From Capra hircus (taxonomy: Eukaryota > Chordata > Mammalia > Artiodactyla > Bovidae), in contig NW_017189763.1 of NCBI RefSeq assembly GCF_001704415.2, positions 1 to 64,000 on the forward strand: a DNA stretch of 64,000 bases, read 5' to 3'. Below the pieces are notes generated by a model, which saw only the letters and a program-made list of their open reading frames with translations, was not told where the DNA came from and did not search any database. The position numbers and the translations under genes were made by a program. This document shows positions 1 through 11,981 of this stretch, piece by piece. Each line of letters starts with the position of its first letter. The stretch's first letter is position 1.

Positions 1-1317
1 CCTTTGTTTTGTCTTCTTACTTCTGGGGACCTGCGTTGATTCGAATGTTGGGTGTTTGGACATTGTCCCAGTGGTCTATGGAGGTGTCCTCATTTCTTTT
101 AATTCTTTTCTTTTATCCTCTCAGCGTGCGAGTGTTTATGTGGGCGCGGCATGGCGATTCACCTCACTCTATCTTATCTCCTCCTGTCTCAGGTCTACTT
201 TCTTACTGTTGGTTTCCCTCCAATAGTGTTTCTGATCTCATTGAATTGAAGAACTATTCATTATTTGATTGACTCTTTTTTAATCTCTTCTCGCGTCTTT
301 GAGAAACATTTTTGCATCTTTCTCATCCTTATCTCGAGGTGATTGTATCTGGCTAACCTCCATTATTGGGTTTTCACAGATTTCTTAATTATTTTTTTAT
401 ATCATATTCTGAATTTTTTTAAGTGACTCCCTACCTCCTTCTCTTTTCTGTTGATTTGTAGCTGATATGTTCCTTTACCTGCTGAGTATTTCTCCTTGCC
501 TCGCGTATCATCTTTTTAGATTGCCATGCATGGGGGTGTGAATTCAAGGGCGAACGGGAGTGAAGTGAAGTCGGCCTCGCAGTCGTGTTCACTCTTTCGT
601 CGGAGCCCATGGACTGTAGCCCTATCAGCTCCTCGTCCATGGGATTGTTCCAGGCAAGATCCGCGTGTAGGTGGTGCCGATTTCCTCTCAGAATCTTCTG
701 ACCAAGGAAGTCGAACCGGTCTCGTCCCACAGTTGTGGGCAGATGCTTACTATCTGAGCACCAGGGAAGTCTGGCCATCTTCCGGGTATTCTGGCAGTTT
801 GTGCTCTCGCTGTTTATTTATGGAGGTTGCCTCCCTGTGGGTGGGGTTGGACATGTGACTTGTATCAATATTCCTCCTGGTTAAGGAAGCTCTGAGTCCA
901 GTGGTTTTGGACAGGTGGACATGAATTCTTCTCTCTGGAGTACGCCACAGTGATGGTGTCCAGTAGTGGAGTTTTGAGATGTCCATGGGTTTGGTGTGAC
1001 TTTGGGCAGCCTGTATATCAAAATTCAGGGCTATGTTCCTGCATTGCTGGAGAATTTGCATGTTATGTCTTGCTCTGGAACTTGCTGGCTCTTGGGTGGA
1101 GGTTGGTTTCAGTGTAGGTATGGAGGCTTTTGAATGAGCTCTTATCGATTAATGTTCCCTGAGTCAGCAGTTCTCTGGTGTTCTCCAGGTCTTGAATTTA
1201 AGCCTCCTGCCTCTGGTTTTCAGTCTTATTCTTACAGTAGCCTCAAGACTTCTCTATCTATACAGCACCAATGATAAAACATTTAGGTTAATGATGAAAA
1301 CTTTCCTCCACAGTGAG
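1..1317 (-). mobile_element. Antisense L1 LINE, ORF1 start and 5' UTR (piece 1 of 3)
   Basis: Sequence antisense to a ruminant L1. Positions 1-530 resemble the start of ORF1, and about 780-1317 resemble the 5' UTR. Several phrases recur in the other antisense L1 5' UTRs of this window: the stretch near 960-1020 matches the one near 38,590-38,640, and that near 1030-1180 matches 26,720-26,890. No open L1 protein remains. A SINE sits inside at 545-778. The L1 appears to continue at 5691-7177 and 14,410-14,928, with a BovB and a provirus between. The subfamily is not determined. Confidence 0.7.
545..778 (-). mobile_element. Diverged Bov-tA-type SINE
   Basis: Read on the minus strand this has the order of a ruminant tRNA-derived SINE: a tRNA-like head near 735-778 (ending in the CACCAGGGAAG-type box on the plus strand), then the shared core, then the GAAGTGAAGTCG tail at the left end. 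It is more diverged than the other SINE copies here, with odd substitutions in the middle (about 655-720). It lies inside the antisense L1. Confidence 0.75.
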
Positions 1318-1710
1318 AAACTCCAACACCACTGTTCAAAAGCATCAATTCTTTGGCGGCTCCAGCCTTCTTCACAGTCCAACTCTCCACATTCATACAT
1401 GACCAGGAAAAACCACAACCTGAACTAGATGGACCTTAGTCCGAAAAGTAATGTCTATGCTTTTGAATATGCTATCCAGGTTGGTCAAAACTTTTCTTCC
1501 AAGGAGTAAGCATCTTTTAATTTCATGGTTGCAATCACCATCTGCAGTGATTTTGGAGCTCCCAAACATAACATCTGACACTGTTTGCACTGTTTCCACA
1601 TCTATTTCCCGTGAAGTGATGGGACCAGATGCCATGATCTTCGTTTTTCTGAATGTTGAGCTTTAAGCCAACTTTTTCACTCTCACACTTTCACTTTCAT
1701 CAAGAGGATT

Positions 1711-3018
1711 TTAGTTCCTCTTCACTTCTGCCATAAGGGTGGTGTCATCTACATATAAGAGGTTATTGAGATTTCTCCTGGCAATCTTGATTCCAGCTTG
1801 TGTTTCTTCCAGTCCAGCGTTTCTCATGATGGTACTCTGCATAGAAGTTAAATAAGCCAGGGTGACAATATACAGCCTTGATGTTCTCCTTTTCCTATTT
1901 GGAACCAGTCTGTAGTTCCATGTCCAGGTTCTAACTGTTGCTTCCTGACCTGCATACAGATTTCTCAAGAGGCAGGTCAGGTAGTCTGGTATTCCCATCT
2001 CTCTCAGAATTGTCCACAGTTTATTGTGATCCACACAGTCCAAATGCTTTGGCATAGTCAAAAAAGCAGAAATAGATGTTTTTTCTGGAACTCTCTTGCC
2101 TTTTCCATGATCCAGCGGCATGTTGGCAATTTGATCTCTGGTTCCTCTGCCTTTTCTAAAACCAGCTTGAACATCAGAAAGTTCACGGTTCATGTATTGT
2201 TGAAGTCTGGCTTGGAGAATTTTTGAGCATTGCTTTACTAGCATGTGAGATGAGTGCAATTGTGTGGTAGTTTGAGGCATTCTTTGGCATTGCCTTTCCT
2301 TGGGATTAGAATGAAAAGTGACCATTTCCAGTCCCTGTGTCCACTACTGAGTTTTCCAAATTTGCTGGCATATTGAGTGTAGCACTTTCACAGCATCATC
2401 TTTCAGGATTTGAAATAGCTCAACTGGAATTCCATCACCTCCACTAGCTTTGTTCATAGTGATGCTTTCTAAGGCCCACTTGACTTCCCATTCCTGGATG
2501 TCTGGCTCTAGATGAGTGATCACACCATCATGATTATCTGGATCGTGAAGATCTTTTTTGCACAGTTCTTCTGTGTATTTTTGCCACCTCTTCTTAATAT
2601 CTTCTGCTTCTCTTAGGTCCATACCATTTCTGTCCTTTATCGAGCCCATCTTTGCATGAAATGTTCCCTTGGTATTTCTAATTTTCCTGAAGAGATCTCT
2701 AGTCTTTCCCATTCTGTTCTTTTCCTCTATTTCTTTGCATTGATTGCTGAGGAAAACTTTCTTATCTCTCCTTGCTATTCTTTGGAACTCTGCATTCAGA
2801 TGCTTATATTTTTCCTTTTCTCCTTTGCCTTTCAACTCTCTTCTTTTCACAGCTATTTGTAAGGCCTCACCAGACAGCCATTTTGCTTTTTTGCATTTCT
2901 TTTCCATGGGAATGGTCTTGATCCCTGTCTCCTGTACAATGTCATGAACCTCATTCCATAGTTCATCAGGCACTCTGTCTATCAGATCTAGTCCATGAAA
3001 TCTATTTCTCACTTCCAC
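1711..3018 (-). pseudogene. BovB reverse transcriptase, broken
   Basis: Two blocks, 2344-3018 and 1711-2325, encode recognisable BovB reverse transcriptase. The first holds the linker and RT start, including a NKASGGDGIPVELFQ-type motif. The second holds the QAGFRKGRGTRDQIAN motif and, near its end, the catalytic box in the form YVDD (other copies here have YADD). A stop and a short gap separate the blocks, and the segment around the FIDYAKAFD motif is scrambled. The family reverse-transcribes its own RNA at a nicked target. This copy cannot encode a full enzyme. Confidence 0.85.
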
Positions 3019-3339
3019 TGTATAATCATAAGGGATTTGATTTAGGTCATACGTGAATGGTCTGGTGGTTTTCCTACTTTCTTCAATTTAAGTCTGTATT
3101 TGGCAATAAGGAGTCCATGATCTGAGCCACAGTCAGCTCCTGGTCTTGTTTTTGTTGCCAGTATAGAGCTTCTCCATCTTTGGCTGCAAAGAACATAATC
3201 AATCTGATTTCGGTGTTGACCATCTGGTGATGTCCATTTGCAGAGTCTCCTCTTGTGTTGTTGGAAGAGGATGTTTACTACGACCAGTGCATTTTCTTGG
3301 CAAAACTCTATTAATCTTTGCCCTGCTTCATTCCACATT

Positions 3340-4449
3340 TGTCGGGAGCCAGCACGGGAGATCCTACCCATGACAAGGTCATGTGGAAGAGAACTGTTGA
3401 GCAAGGCTTCAGTTCTCGAGTGGCTCCCTAGACCCATTTGAGCATCTACCCCAAAACCAGAATCTGTCTGTCTTACTATTTTGTGTTTTTTGATCAACTC
3501 TTTTGAAATTAACACAGGGCCATCTCTGACCACCTTTTTTTGGAGAAAATCAACTTAGGGCTCTAGCTAATAAGTCTCCTGGACATAAGAGGAATATTTC
3601 AATTTAACCCCCCTCTGTTAGAATTCTAGCTTGCTTGGCAGGTTTATCCAGACTCTTGCAGCTACGCATATGATTGTTCAGTCTCTCAAATGTGAGAGGC
3701 AAGGGAAGCCTAAAACATAGAGCCTTTCAAAGAGTTAAAAGTTATTAGAGTAGTGCTGGTGTCGGATTTCATTATTGGGCCAATGTTTGCTGTTAATTTC
3801 CCATAACTCATATCCACTGTGTACCTGGGAATGCATTAGTTAACATAGTTGAAATTTAAGAAAAACAAGCAGTAACCTTGAAATTAACAACATCAGACCT
3901 TTGAGCTAATTGGTTCTTTCTTTGTTGTAATTCACTGCACCTTTGCTCCCTGAGAAATGTAACTCTGTTTAGCATTTTCTGAGGCTGACATAAATTAGAA
4001 ATATAAAGAACAAAAACATTTCAAGTGAAAATAAGTTTTCTGGTTGAGCAACCTTTATCAAAAGAGGGTCATAAAATGTTCACAAGCCTCCAAGGCCAAA
4101 AGATAATGTGCACAATATTGTTTATGAAAAAGGTATACAGAAAAAATCCTGGTTTCGATAAAGACAAAACAGATGAAATGTTTGGACTGACTCTGTATGA
4201 TTTTGCATCTTTCATTTCCCTCTATGTACAAGCCAAGGTATAAAAGCTTCCCTGAAAAATAAAGTGACGGACCAGGATCAGTTCCATGAAAGCCTGGTTC
4301 CCCCGTGTCTTTCTTTTTTCTTTTTTTTTTTTCCCTCTCCTCTATTTTCTCATATACAATATTCTTTCTTTATCTCTCTCTCTAAATCATTCGCCAATGC
4401 CGTTTCTCCTTTGGGTTCCCCTAGATCCTGTGGGTACTAGACCCTGACT
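3340..4449 (+). mobile_element. Solo LTR of a ruminant class II-type endogenous retrovirus (copy 1)
   Basis: A 1110-bp block beginning TGTCGGGAGCCAGCACGGGA and ending near CTAGACCCTGA. It is bracketed by a perfect 6-bp target duplication, CACATT, at 3334-3339 and 4450-4455. Two related blocks occur at 33,651-34,926 and, inverted, at 56,699-57,862. The 6-bp duplication and 1.1-1.3 kb length fit a class II (beta-like) LTR; the abundant ruminant BTLTR1 type is my best guess for the name. No internal retroviral sequence remains, so it is a solo LTR. The last two bases read CT instead of CA. Confidence 0.85.
4239..4245 (+). promoter_or_regulatory. TATA box of solo LTR copy 1
   Basis: TATAAAA in the expected region of the LTR, about 900 bases from its start. 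The related LTRs carry a matching box (34,511-34,517; and 57,112-57,118 on the minus strand). An AATAAA follows at 4258-4263. Confidence 0.55.
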
Positions 4450-5690
4450 CACATTCTAAAGCCAAATTTGCCTGTTACTCCAGGTATTTCTTGACTTCCT
4501 ACTTTTGCATTCCAGTCCCCTATAATGAAAAGGACATCTTTTTTGGGTGTTAGTTCTAAAAGGTCTTGTAGGTCTTCATAGAACCATTCAACTTCAGCTT
4601 CTTCAGCGTTCCTGGTTTGGGCATAGACTTGGATAACTGTGATATTGAATGGTTTGCCTTGGAAATGAACAGAGATCATTCTGTCATTTTTGAGATTGCA
4701 TCCAACTACTGCATTTCAGACTCTTTTGTTGACCATAATGGCTACTCCATTTCTTCTGAGGGATTCCTGCCCACAGTAGTAGATATAATGGTCATCTGAG
4801 TTAATTCACCTATTCCAGTCCATTTTAGTTCCCTGATTCCTAGAATGTCGATGTTCACTCATGCCGTCTCTTGTTTGACCACTTCCAATTTGCCTTGATT
4901 CATGGACCTGACATTCCAGGCTCCTATGCAATATTGCTCTTTACAACATCACACCTTGCTCCTGTCACCAGTCACATCCACAGCTGGGTATTGTTTTAGC
5001 TTTGGCTCCATCCCTTCATTCTTTCTGGAGTTATTTCTCCACTGATCTCCAGTAGCATGTTGGGCACCTACTGACCTGGGGAGTTCCTCTTTCAGTATCC
5101 TATCATTTTGCCTTTTCATACTGTTCATGGGGTTCTCAAGGCAAGAATACTGAAGTGGTTTGCCATTCCCTTCTCCAGTGGACCACATTCTGTCAGACCT
5201 CTCCACCATGACCTGCCTGCAGGCATGGCTTAGTTTCATTGAGTTAGACAAGGCTGTGGTCTTAGTGTGATTAAATTGACTAGTTTTCTGTGAATATGGT
5301 TTCAGTGTGTCTGCCCTCTGATGCCCTCTTGCAACACCTACCATCTTACTTGGGTTTCTCTTACCTTGGTCGTGGGTTATCTCTTCATGGCTGCTCCAGC
5401 AAAGTGCAGCCACTGCTCCTTACCTTGAATGAAAGGTATCTCCTCACCGCCACTCTTCCTGACCTTCAACTTGGGATAGCTCCTGTAGGCCCTTCTGTGC
5501 CCGAGCAGCCACTGCTCCTTGGATGTGGGGTTGCTCCTCTAGGCTGTTCCTGCACCATCACATCCTGGCACTCTCGGCCGCTGCCCCGACCTCAGACGTG
5601 GGGTAACTCCTCTTGGCCGCTGCCCTTCAGGCATCTGCCCCTGACTCTCGGCTGCGCTTTGTGCACTGGTCGCAGCTGCTCGCTCTAAAG

Positions 5691-7177
5691 GGAGTCAAAA
5701 GGCGAGAGACAGATAGATCTAGCCAGTAATCTGTTCCCTAAGTGTTCCCCACAGCCCAGAATACCCAAAGAGTTTCACAGAGTTCGGTAGAGAGTGAAGG
5801 GGGAGGGAGGAGATAGAGGTGACCTAGGGGAGAAAAAAGAGAATCAAAGAGGGGAGAGGGCAAACAAGCCAGTAATCACACTCCTAGGTAAAAATGGATA
5901 CTGAAGATTTGAGTCTTAAAGGTACAAAATTGATGACAAATACTAAAAAGCAAAGATTAAAAATCTAGAGTAGAAGTTAGACACTCAAAAGTACAATATT
6001 AAAATAACAAAAAAATCACAAAATTTATAAAATACATATATGAAATTTGCTTTAAAATAGCAAGGTATTACTTTTTTTGCAAGGCAATAGTAGGTTATAA
6101 AAGTGAAAATTAAAAAAGTAATAGAGGACTTAATTTTTTAAAAAATTTAAAGAATGATAATAGTAAAAATATATCTAGGAATATCTCTGGGCAGTGTGGG
6201 GTCAGTTCAGTTTCAGATAGCTCCTTGTTCCAGCTTATACTTGTCAAGGTCTATAGGCCCCTTCCAGTGTAGTTGGTGATAACTACAGGGTTTTAATCTG
6301 TTGTACCTGTCACTTCCAAAGCGGTTCCCTCTGTTTATTTTGACTTCTGTTTGCAAGTCTCTTCAGTGTCTAATTTCCGCCCTGACACAAGGGGGTGAAG
6401 GTGGTCACTTAGTTAGGCTCACTTGTTCAGTTATGCTGTGGGGAGGGAGGGACACCACAAACAAATATCACTGGCTTGTGTGGGGAGTGCTTGCAGTGTT
6501 TCTGCAGCACAGGGTTTGCCCCCACTCATGGTGTGTGTGCTTTCTCAGTCTGCACTGCTCAGGCTTCAGGTTGCTCTGCAGGGAGCGGTTCCTGGGTTGT
6601 GTGTACTTCCCAGGTCTAAGCTGCTCAGGTTCCAATTCTCGGGTACTCCACAAAGGCGCACACTCAGTTGGGTCTGTGTTTTGCAGCCTTCCGAGGTCAG
6701 AGCAGTTCAGACGACCAGGTACTTGGTGAGCACACTCTCCTTAGGTGGGGTGCTGTGTCTTATCACCTACCCCATCCCAGCCGCTCCATTTCCTGGGTGA
6801 GCAGCACGAGCGCTGTCTCAGGTGTGCTGTGTGTCTCCTCTGGGAAGCTGATCTCTGGCTGCGACCCTCCCTGTGGATGTCAATCATCCAGGATACCAGG
6901 AAGACTTGGTTAGCAACTGGGAGTCTGCTCACAATTTGTTGGAGGATGCCATCTCTGGGGCTGAGATTGCCCTTTTTCATCTCTGGCTGTCACCTGCCTG
7001 CCTCTACCTCTGGCAGGGAATGGGCCAGTCTGCAGGCAGCTAGCTCTCCTCTGGTATTCGCTCTGTTCTGTGAAAGGGCCCAGCAGTGCCTTAGGTTAGA
7101 GCTTTTTGTGGGAAAGTTCTTCCTCTCTCTTTTTCTTTTTTTTCTTTCTCTGGCTATCCCACAGTTTGGGTTGTTAA
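5691..7177 (-). mobile_element. Antisense L1 5' UTR (piece 2 of 3)
   Basis: Continuation of the antisense L1 5' UTR. It has an A-rich block (about 5870-6180) followed by a GC-richer block (6190-7177), the usual layout of ruminant L1 5' UTRs. The sequence stops at 7177 exactly where the provirus begins and resumes at 14,410. Plus-strand open frames across 6300-7180 have no protein similarity I recognise and lie antisense to the UTR. Confidence 0.75.
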
Positions 7178-7683
7178 TGTAATGCCCGAGTCATGAAATC
7201 TCCCTATGACTACCAGGGAGCCGATATCTGATGCAAAAGCAAGAGAGTTTTTATTACCAAGCTTGAGCTGGGGCTCCCACCGTTACCAACACAGTGGATA
7301 AGGAGAGGAGCCCCGAACTCTGGGTTACATTCTTATATAGGGTATTCTCCCGTGAAAAATTTGAAAAACAGGAGTTTCTGGGTTGGGAGACATCTAATTG
7401 GTTACCTTCTGTGGAAGGGTTAGGTGTTGGGTTCTGATTGGTTTTCATTTCCCAGGCTGGCCACGGGTTCTGATTGGTTCCCATTTCCCAGGCTTAATTT
7501 GAATTTCCCGGGCAGGTCATAAGTCCTGAATGTAAAGTCAGGAGATCCTGATCTGGGATCTGATTGGCTCACAGGCAGTGGGGTGAGGTCAGGGGATTTC
7601 CAAAGACTCTTTCCTCAGAACTCTAAAATGGAGTCTTTTTTTTTTTTTTTTTTTTGGCAAAATGGAGTGGCTTAGGCTCGTCA
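7178..7683 (-). repeat. 3' LTR of the provirus
   Basis: 506 bp, starting TG and ending CA on either strand. On the minus strand the TATA box (TATATAAG) is at 7332-7339 and the AATAAA signal at 7250-7255. U3 holds several CCAAT boxes (ATTGG on the plus strand near 7403, 7437 and 7472), two of them in a duplicated stretch of about 35 bp. A T-run at 7635-7656 is longer than in the other LTR. Confidence 0.93.
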
Positions 7684-7697
7684 TTCCCTCCTTCTCA
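7684..7697 (-). other. Polypurine tract of the provirus
   Basis: The minus strand reads GAGAAGGAGGGAA directly before the 3' LTR start. This is where plus-strand DNA priming would occur in a retrovirus, and it fixes the LTR boundary at 7683. Confidence 0.85.
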
Positions 7698-7717
7698 AGG
7701 ACCCAGGACAGACCCAA

Positions 7718-8377
7718 TCATGGGTCTGTAACCAGCTCTATATTTTCTTCTGCTAAGGGGGCTTCTGGCAGAGCTGTATATTGGGACCTGAGCACCATAA
7801 GATGCACCATGTTGATGCGGCTCTTGATGAAGGTCATTAACTTGTTCAATAAACATGGCCTCAAGGTGAGAAGCAAAAGTAAGATAGTCAGAGGCCCTGT
7901 ATACCCTAGACGAGTCCTGATGTCCATCTTATGTCCCTCTGTCCTTCAGAGGTCAGGGCAATTACCGGTAAATTGCTTGTTCCACATGTCTGAGGTGATA
8001 GGGTTTACGAAAGTCATTGTGACCAAGTCCGACAGTCTGGCCACACTCCATTTCCACCAGCTATCATTTGAAGTCACACATTCCCATGCCTTACAGTGAC
8101 GACTCTGCATGCCACCGCAAGTCTTTATCGGGTCTCTTTTGTGCCCCGGACATGCATAGAAACCCACTTTCTGCAGATAAGCGCATGCCCAGGAAGTCTC
8201 CATCAATTCTTTTAGGTGGAAGTCAGGTCACCATGTGTTTACGGGGTGCATGGCAGTCGTCTGGTTCAGCACCTCGTATGTCTCTCCATTTCATAGTTTC
8301 CAGATTACTTGGTCCTGGGCCGCACCTAAAGCCTTCCAGCCCAGGAGGGAGAGCACCAGGAGTAGCCGGGTAGCCAT
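7718..8377 (-). pseudogene. env: env remnant: surface-protein start joined to transmembrane tail
   Basis: Starts at an ATG (8377) just downstream of the end of pol. The first ~19 codons form a signal peptide with a leucine-rich core. A surface-subunit N-terminal segment follows, rich in Cys and Trp, including a CGG...C...W.C pattern typical of gammaretroviral receptor-binding regions. In-frame stops lie at 8291-8293, 8228-8230 and 7946-7948. Right after the last stop the same frame encodes only a membrane-spanning LLLLL stretch and a cytoplasmic tail containing a YTAL motif, ending at 7718. The rest of the surface protein, the fusion peptide and the immunosuppressive/CX6CC region are absent. 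At about 220 codons it is a third of a normal Env. Confidence 0.88.
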
Positions 8378-8390
8378 TTTACCATTTTAC

Positions 8391-11300
8391 CTACTTTTGT
8401 TGTCTTCGCAGTTTTAGCTTGAGTGGGTTACTTTTGTCCAATTTGGCCTTCCACTGGGGGAGGAACTCTTCTTGTAAGGCGAACAGATCTGCAGGCCATG
8501 TGTGGGTGTAATGGACCCAAGCAGAGATGCTGTCAACTTTGAGAGCAGTTGGTGTCGTCAAGACGACAGGAAGGGTCCCTTCCACCTAGGCTCTAGGGTC
8601 TCTTGGCGATGACGGCGCACGTACACACAGTCTCCTGGCCAGCAGCAGTGAGGTTCATGTGGAGGGTCTGATTCATATAGCACTTTGAGCCTCTTCCATG
8701 TGTCCCTGTGGGAGTATTGTAAGGACTGGAGACAAAAAAGCAACTTCTGATCATCTATTTCTTTTAACACTTCTGCCTTTAGGTTAGGGATTATTGGGGG
8801 AGGTATCCCATACATGATTTCAAAAGAGGTGAGTCCCAGTTGGTAGGGTGAGTTCCGCACCCAGTACAGGGCAAAGGGGAGGAGAGCCACTCAGTCCCCA
8901 CCAGTCTCAGCAACTAGTTTTGTTAATGTGTCTTTAAGCATCCTATTCATCCTTTCCACTTGCCCTGAGCTCTGGGGCCTATAGACACAGTGCAGCTTCC
9001 ATCTAGTCCCCCAAGCCCAGGCTACCCCCTAGCTTACCTGAGACATGAAGGCTGGCCCATTATCTGATCCTACCTGTGCCGGAAACCCAAACCGTGGCAA
9101 GATGTCTGCAATCAGCTTTTTGGCCGCCACCTGTACTGGTTCTCTCTTGGTGGGGAAAGCTTCTACCCACCCTGAGAAGGTATCTATGAACACCAACAGG
9201 TATTTGTATCCATATTTACCCGGTTTTATCTCAGTGTAGTCCTCCTCCCAATAAGCTCCTGGCCTTGTCCCCTGTTCTCTAATTCCTTGGTTGGCCAGAT
9301 GAGGGACAGCATTCGTGAGCTGGCATGCTTTGCAGTTTGATATGATGTCTCCTATTATCGTCCTGACATCTTTCGTGGTAATCTTGGCATGTCTAATCAG
9401 GTCTTGCATTTTGTGGGTTCCCAGGTGAGTGGCACGATGCATTTTTAGTAACATTTGTTTTCCTAGTTCTTCTGGGAGGATTAGAGAGCTGTCTGCTGCT
9501 CTCTACCACCTGACCAGCTGTTGGGCCATAGGTAGGCTTTTTATCCAGTCTAAGTCTCTTGTTGAGTAATTGGGCAAAGCTGGCAGAATAGGGCTCCCAG
9601 GGTCAGGCAGCTGAAGAGTGGCCTTTATCACAGTATTCTGGGCTGCATCCCTGGCTGCCCTGTCCGCCAAGTTGTTTCCCCTTGAGATCAGGGTGTCTGG
9701 CTTCTGGTGCACCGGACAGTGTACTATGGCTACTTTTTTAGGAAGCCATAATGCTGAGAGGAGAGCTTTTATTTCTTCTTTGTTTTTAATCATCTTACCC
9801 TCGGCCGTGAGGAGTCACCTCTCTCTGTAGATGGCCCCGTGTATGTGGGCAGTAGCAAAGGTGTATCGGCTATCGGTAATGAGGTTAAGCTTTTTGTCCT
9901 TTCCCAACTGGAGGGCTTTTGTTAGGGCGATTAGTTCAGCCCTTTGAGCCGAAGTACCCGGAAGTAGTGCTTCTGCCCACTCAATTGGGGTTTCCGTGGT
10001 TACAGCCGCCCCTGGATACCTGAGTCCATCTCCATCGAAACTGCTCCTGTCCGTATACCAGGTGACCTCAGCATCCGCCAGGGGGCGATCTTGCAAGTCA
10101 TCTCACGTCCCATGCACCTGGACTAGTATGTCTCTGCAGTCATGGATCGGGGCTTCCAAGTCCGGGTTAGGAAGCAACATAGCCGAACTGAGAGCAGTAG
10201 GTGGTAGAAAGATGATTCTGGAGGGGTTTAGCACTAGTCCCTGGTAGTGGGTCAGCCGAGCGTTGCTGATCCATCTATCTGGGTGTTGTTTCAGTATGCC
10301 CTCAATGGCATGGGGGGCAGTAATATGTAACCCCTGCCCTAGTGTCAGTTTGTCTGCATCTTTGACCATTAGGGCCACTGCCGCAATCATGCAGAGGCAT
10401 GGGGGCCAGCCTGATGCTATGGGGTCTAGGCATTTAGACAAGTAGGCCACTGGCCATTTCCAAGGTCCCAAATGTTGCATCAGCACCCCTTTTGCTACTC
10501 CTTGTTTTTCATCCACATACAGGAGAAAGGGTTTTGTGACGTCAGGCAACCCTAGGGCGGGGGCTGACAGCAGAGCCATTTTAATAGTTTTGAAGGCAGC
10601 CTCCATCTGTTCTGTCCAGCTGAAAGGGGTGGTACTTTTGGTGGCTTCATATAAGGGTTTAGCCAGTTCTGCATAGTTTGGGATCCAAAGACGGCAGAAG
10701 CCAGCAGACCCCAGGAATTCTCTCACCCTTCGAGGTGAGTCTGGGGTTGGTATTTTGAGTACCGTCTCCTTTCGTGCCTCTAACAGCCACCTCTGCCCTT
10801 CTTTTAATACATACCCTAAGTAGGTGACCTCTGGTTGGCATATCTGAGCCTTTTTGGCTGAGGCTCGGTACCCTAATTTTCCAAGGGTCTGCAATAGTTC
10901 TTGGGTGCCCATGAGGCAAGTCTGTTGGTCTTTTGCTGCAATTAAGAGGTCATCTATGTATTGCAACAAGGTTAGTTGGGGATGCTGTTGTGTAAACTCA
11001 CCCAGGTCTTCATGGAGGGCCTCATCGAAGATGGTGGGAGAATTTTTAAATCCCTGTGGCAGTCGCATCCAGGTCAGCTGTCGGTTGATCCCCTATTCCA
11101 GGTTGGACCATTCAAAGGCAAAAAGCTCCTGGCTCTTGGGCGCCAGGGATAGACTAAAGAAAGTGTCTTTTAGATCTAGGACCGTATACCAGTGATGATC
11201 TGGCGGGAGTGAGCTCAAGACGTTGTATGGGTTTGGCACTGTAGGACGAATATCTAGAACTCAGCGGTTAACTTCCCGCAGGTCCTGTACTGGCCGATAG

Positions 11301-11981
11301 TCATGAGAATTTGGTTTTTTAACAGGGAGCAGGGGAGTGTTCCACACCGACTGACAGGGTCTCAAGATTTTCTGGGCTAGGAGCCTGCGGATATGGGGGG
11401 TGATTCCCTGTCAGGCCTCTAAGGTCATAGGATATTGTCTGACTTGGATGGGATCCACCACTGGCTTGAGATCTATATATATATAGGAGGGCGGTGCCTA
11501 GCCAAGCCTGTTCCCCCTGTCTCGGCCCACGCTTCAGGGAATTCATCTAGCCACTCCTGGATGTCTGTTTGGGGAAGGGTCTGTTTTTGGTGCTGCCAAT
11601 ATTCATCCTCTAATTGAATTGTCAGTACTTGAGTCAGCCTGCCCGCCTGATCAAGTATTTTAGTTTCTCCGGGAAGAAGTGAATTTGAGCTCCCATCTTG
11701 GTTAACAAGTCTCTTCCCAACAGTGGGAAGGGACATTCTGGGATGACCATAAAGGAGTGGGATACCCAGCCCGTACCCAAATCCACCAATCTTCGGGTAG
11801 TCCATGGATATTGTTTCATCCCAGTGGCCCCCTGCATCCATGAAGTCTTTCTGGCCAGTTTCCCTTGGGGCTCCAGCAAAACCGAATATTGAGCCCCTGT
11901 GTCTACAAGGAAGTCAATTGGGGTCCCTTCCACTCTTAGGGTTACCCTGTGTCCAGGGAGGGGCGCTGAACCCCATCTCCC
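8391..11981 (-). pseudogene. pol: pol: protease, RT, RNase H, integrase, heavily broken
   Basis: Begins after the UAG at 11,982. The protease has its DTGA active site near 11,903. RT carries an LPQGFKNSP motif and a YIDD catalytic box. RNase H follows (the usual TDGS is TDRS here). The integrase has an HHCC zinc site, core aspartates in DYTEI and DNGPAF, and a C-terminal PRWKGP motif. In-frame stops: 11,411, 11,261, 11,093, 10,103, 9815, 9503, 9029 and 8891. Frameshifts: between about 11,640 and 11,700, at a TA run near 11,470-11,485, and near 8560-8585. Several stops are TGA where a CpG-containing codon would be expected, consistent with methylation decay. The length (~3.6 kb) is complete. 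Confidence 0.93.

Larger units (their letters stand above)
3042..4679 (-). pseudogene. BovB apurinic-type endonuclease, interrupted by an LTR
   Basis: The endonuclease domain is in two exact halves. The upstream half (4456-4679) holds the IGDWNAKVGSQE motif. The downstream half (3042-3339) holds the QIDYVL motif and the GSDH motif that normally contributes the catalytic histidine. A solo LTR lies between them, flanked by the duplicated target CACATT. In the family this domain nicks target DNA for priming. Here it is inactivated by the insertion. Confidence 0.85.
1318..5690 (-). mobile_element. BovB (RTE-type) LINE, near full length, split by a solo LTR
   Basis: Antisense BovB. From right to left: a GC-rich 5' UTR (about 5290-5690), an APE-type endonuclease, a reverse transcriptase, and the region beyond the RT down to about 1318. 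Without the LTR at 3340-4449 it is about 3.26 kb, close to a full BovB. The last few hundred bases of the 3' end, which intact copies in this window carry, are missing. The left end meets L1 sequence. RT and endonuclease frames are broken. Confidence 0.9.

Noticed and set aside
3340..4449. Considered as a third gammaretroviral LTR related to the provirus
   Set aside because: Different length, termini, TATA context and target duplication (6 bp versus 4). It shares no block with the 500-bp LTRs.
5290..5688. 132-codon plus-strand open frame
   Set aside because: Lies antisense to the GC-rich BovB 5' UTR. The same region in the copy at 18,308-18,720 is noncoding.
6301..7182. Several overlapping plus-strand frames of 80-145 codons
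   Set aside because: Three frames are open over the same GC-richer L1 5' UTR stretch, with no recognisable domains and no splice context.
7178..7683. Whether the T-run before the LTR end is a poly-A tail of a retrocopy
   Set aside because: The run lies inside the LTR, the other LTR has a shorter run at the same place, and the polypurine tract follows correctly.
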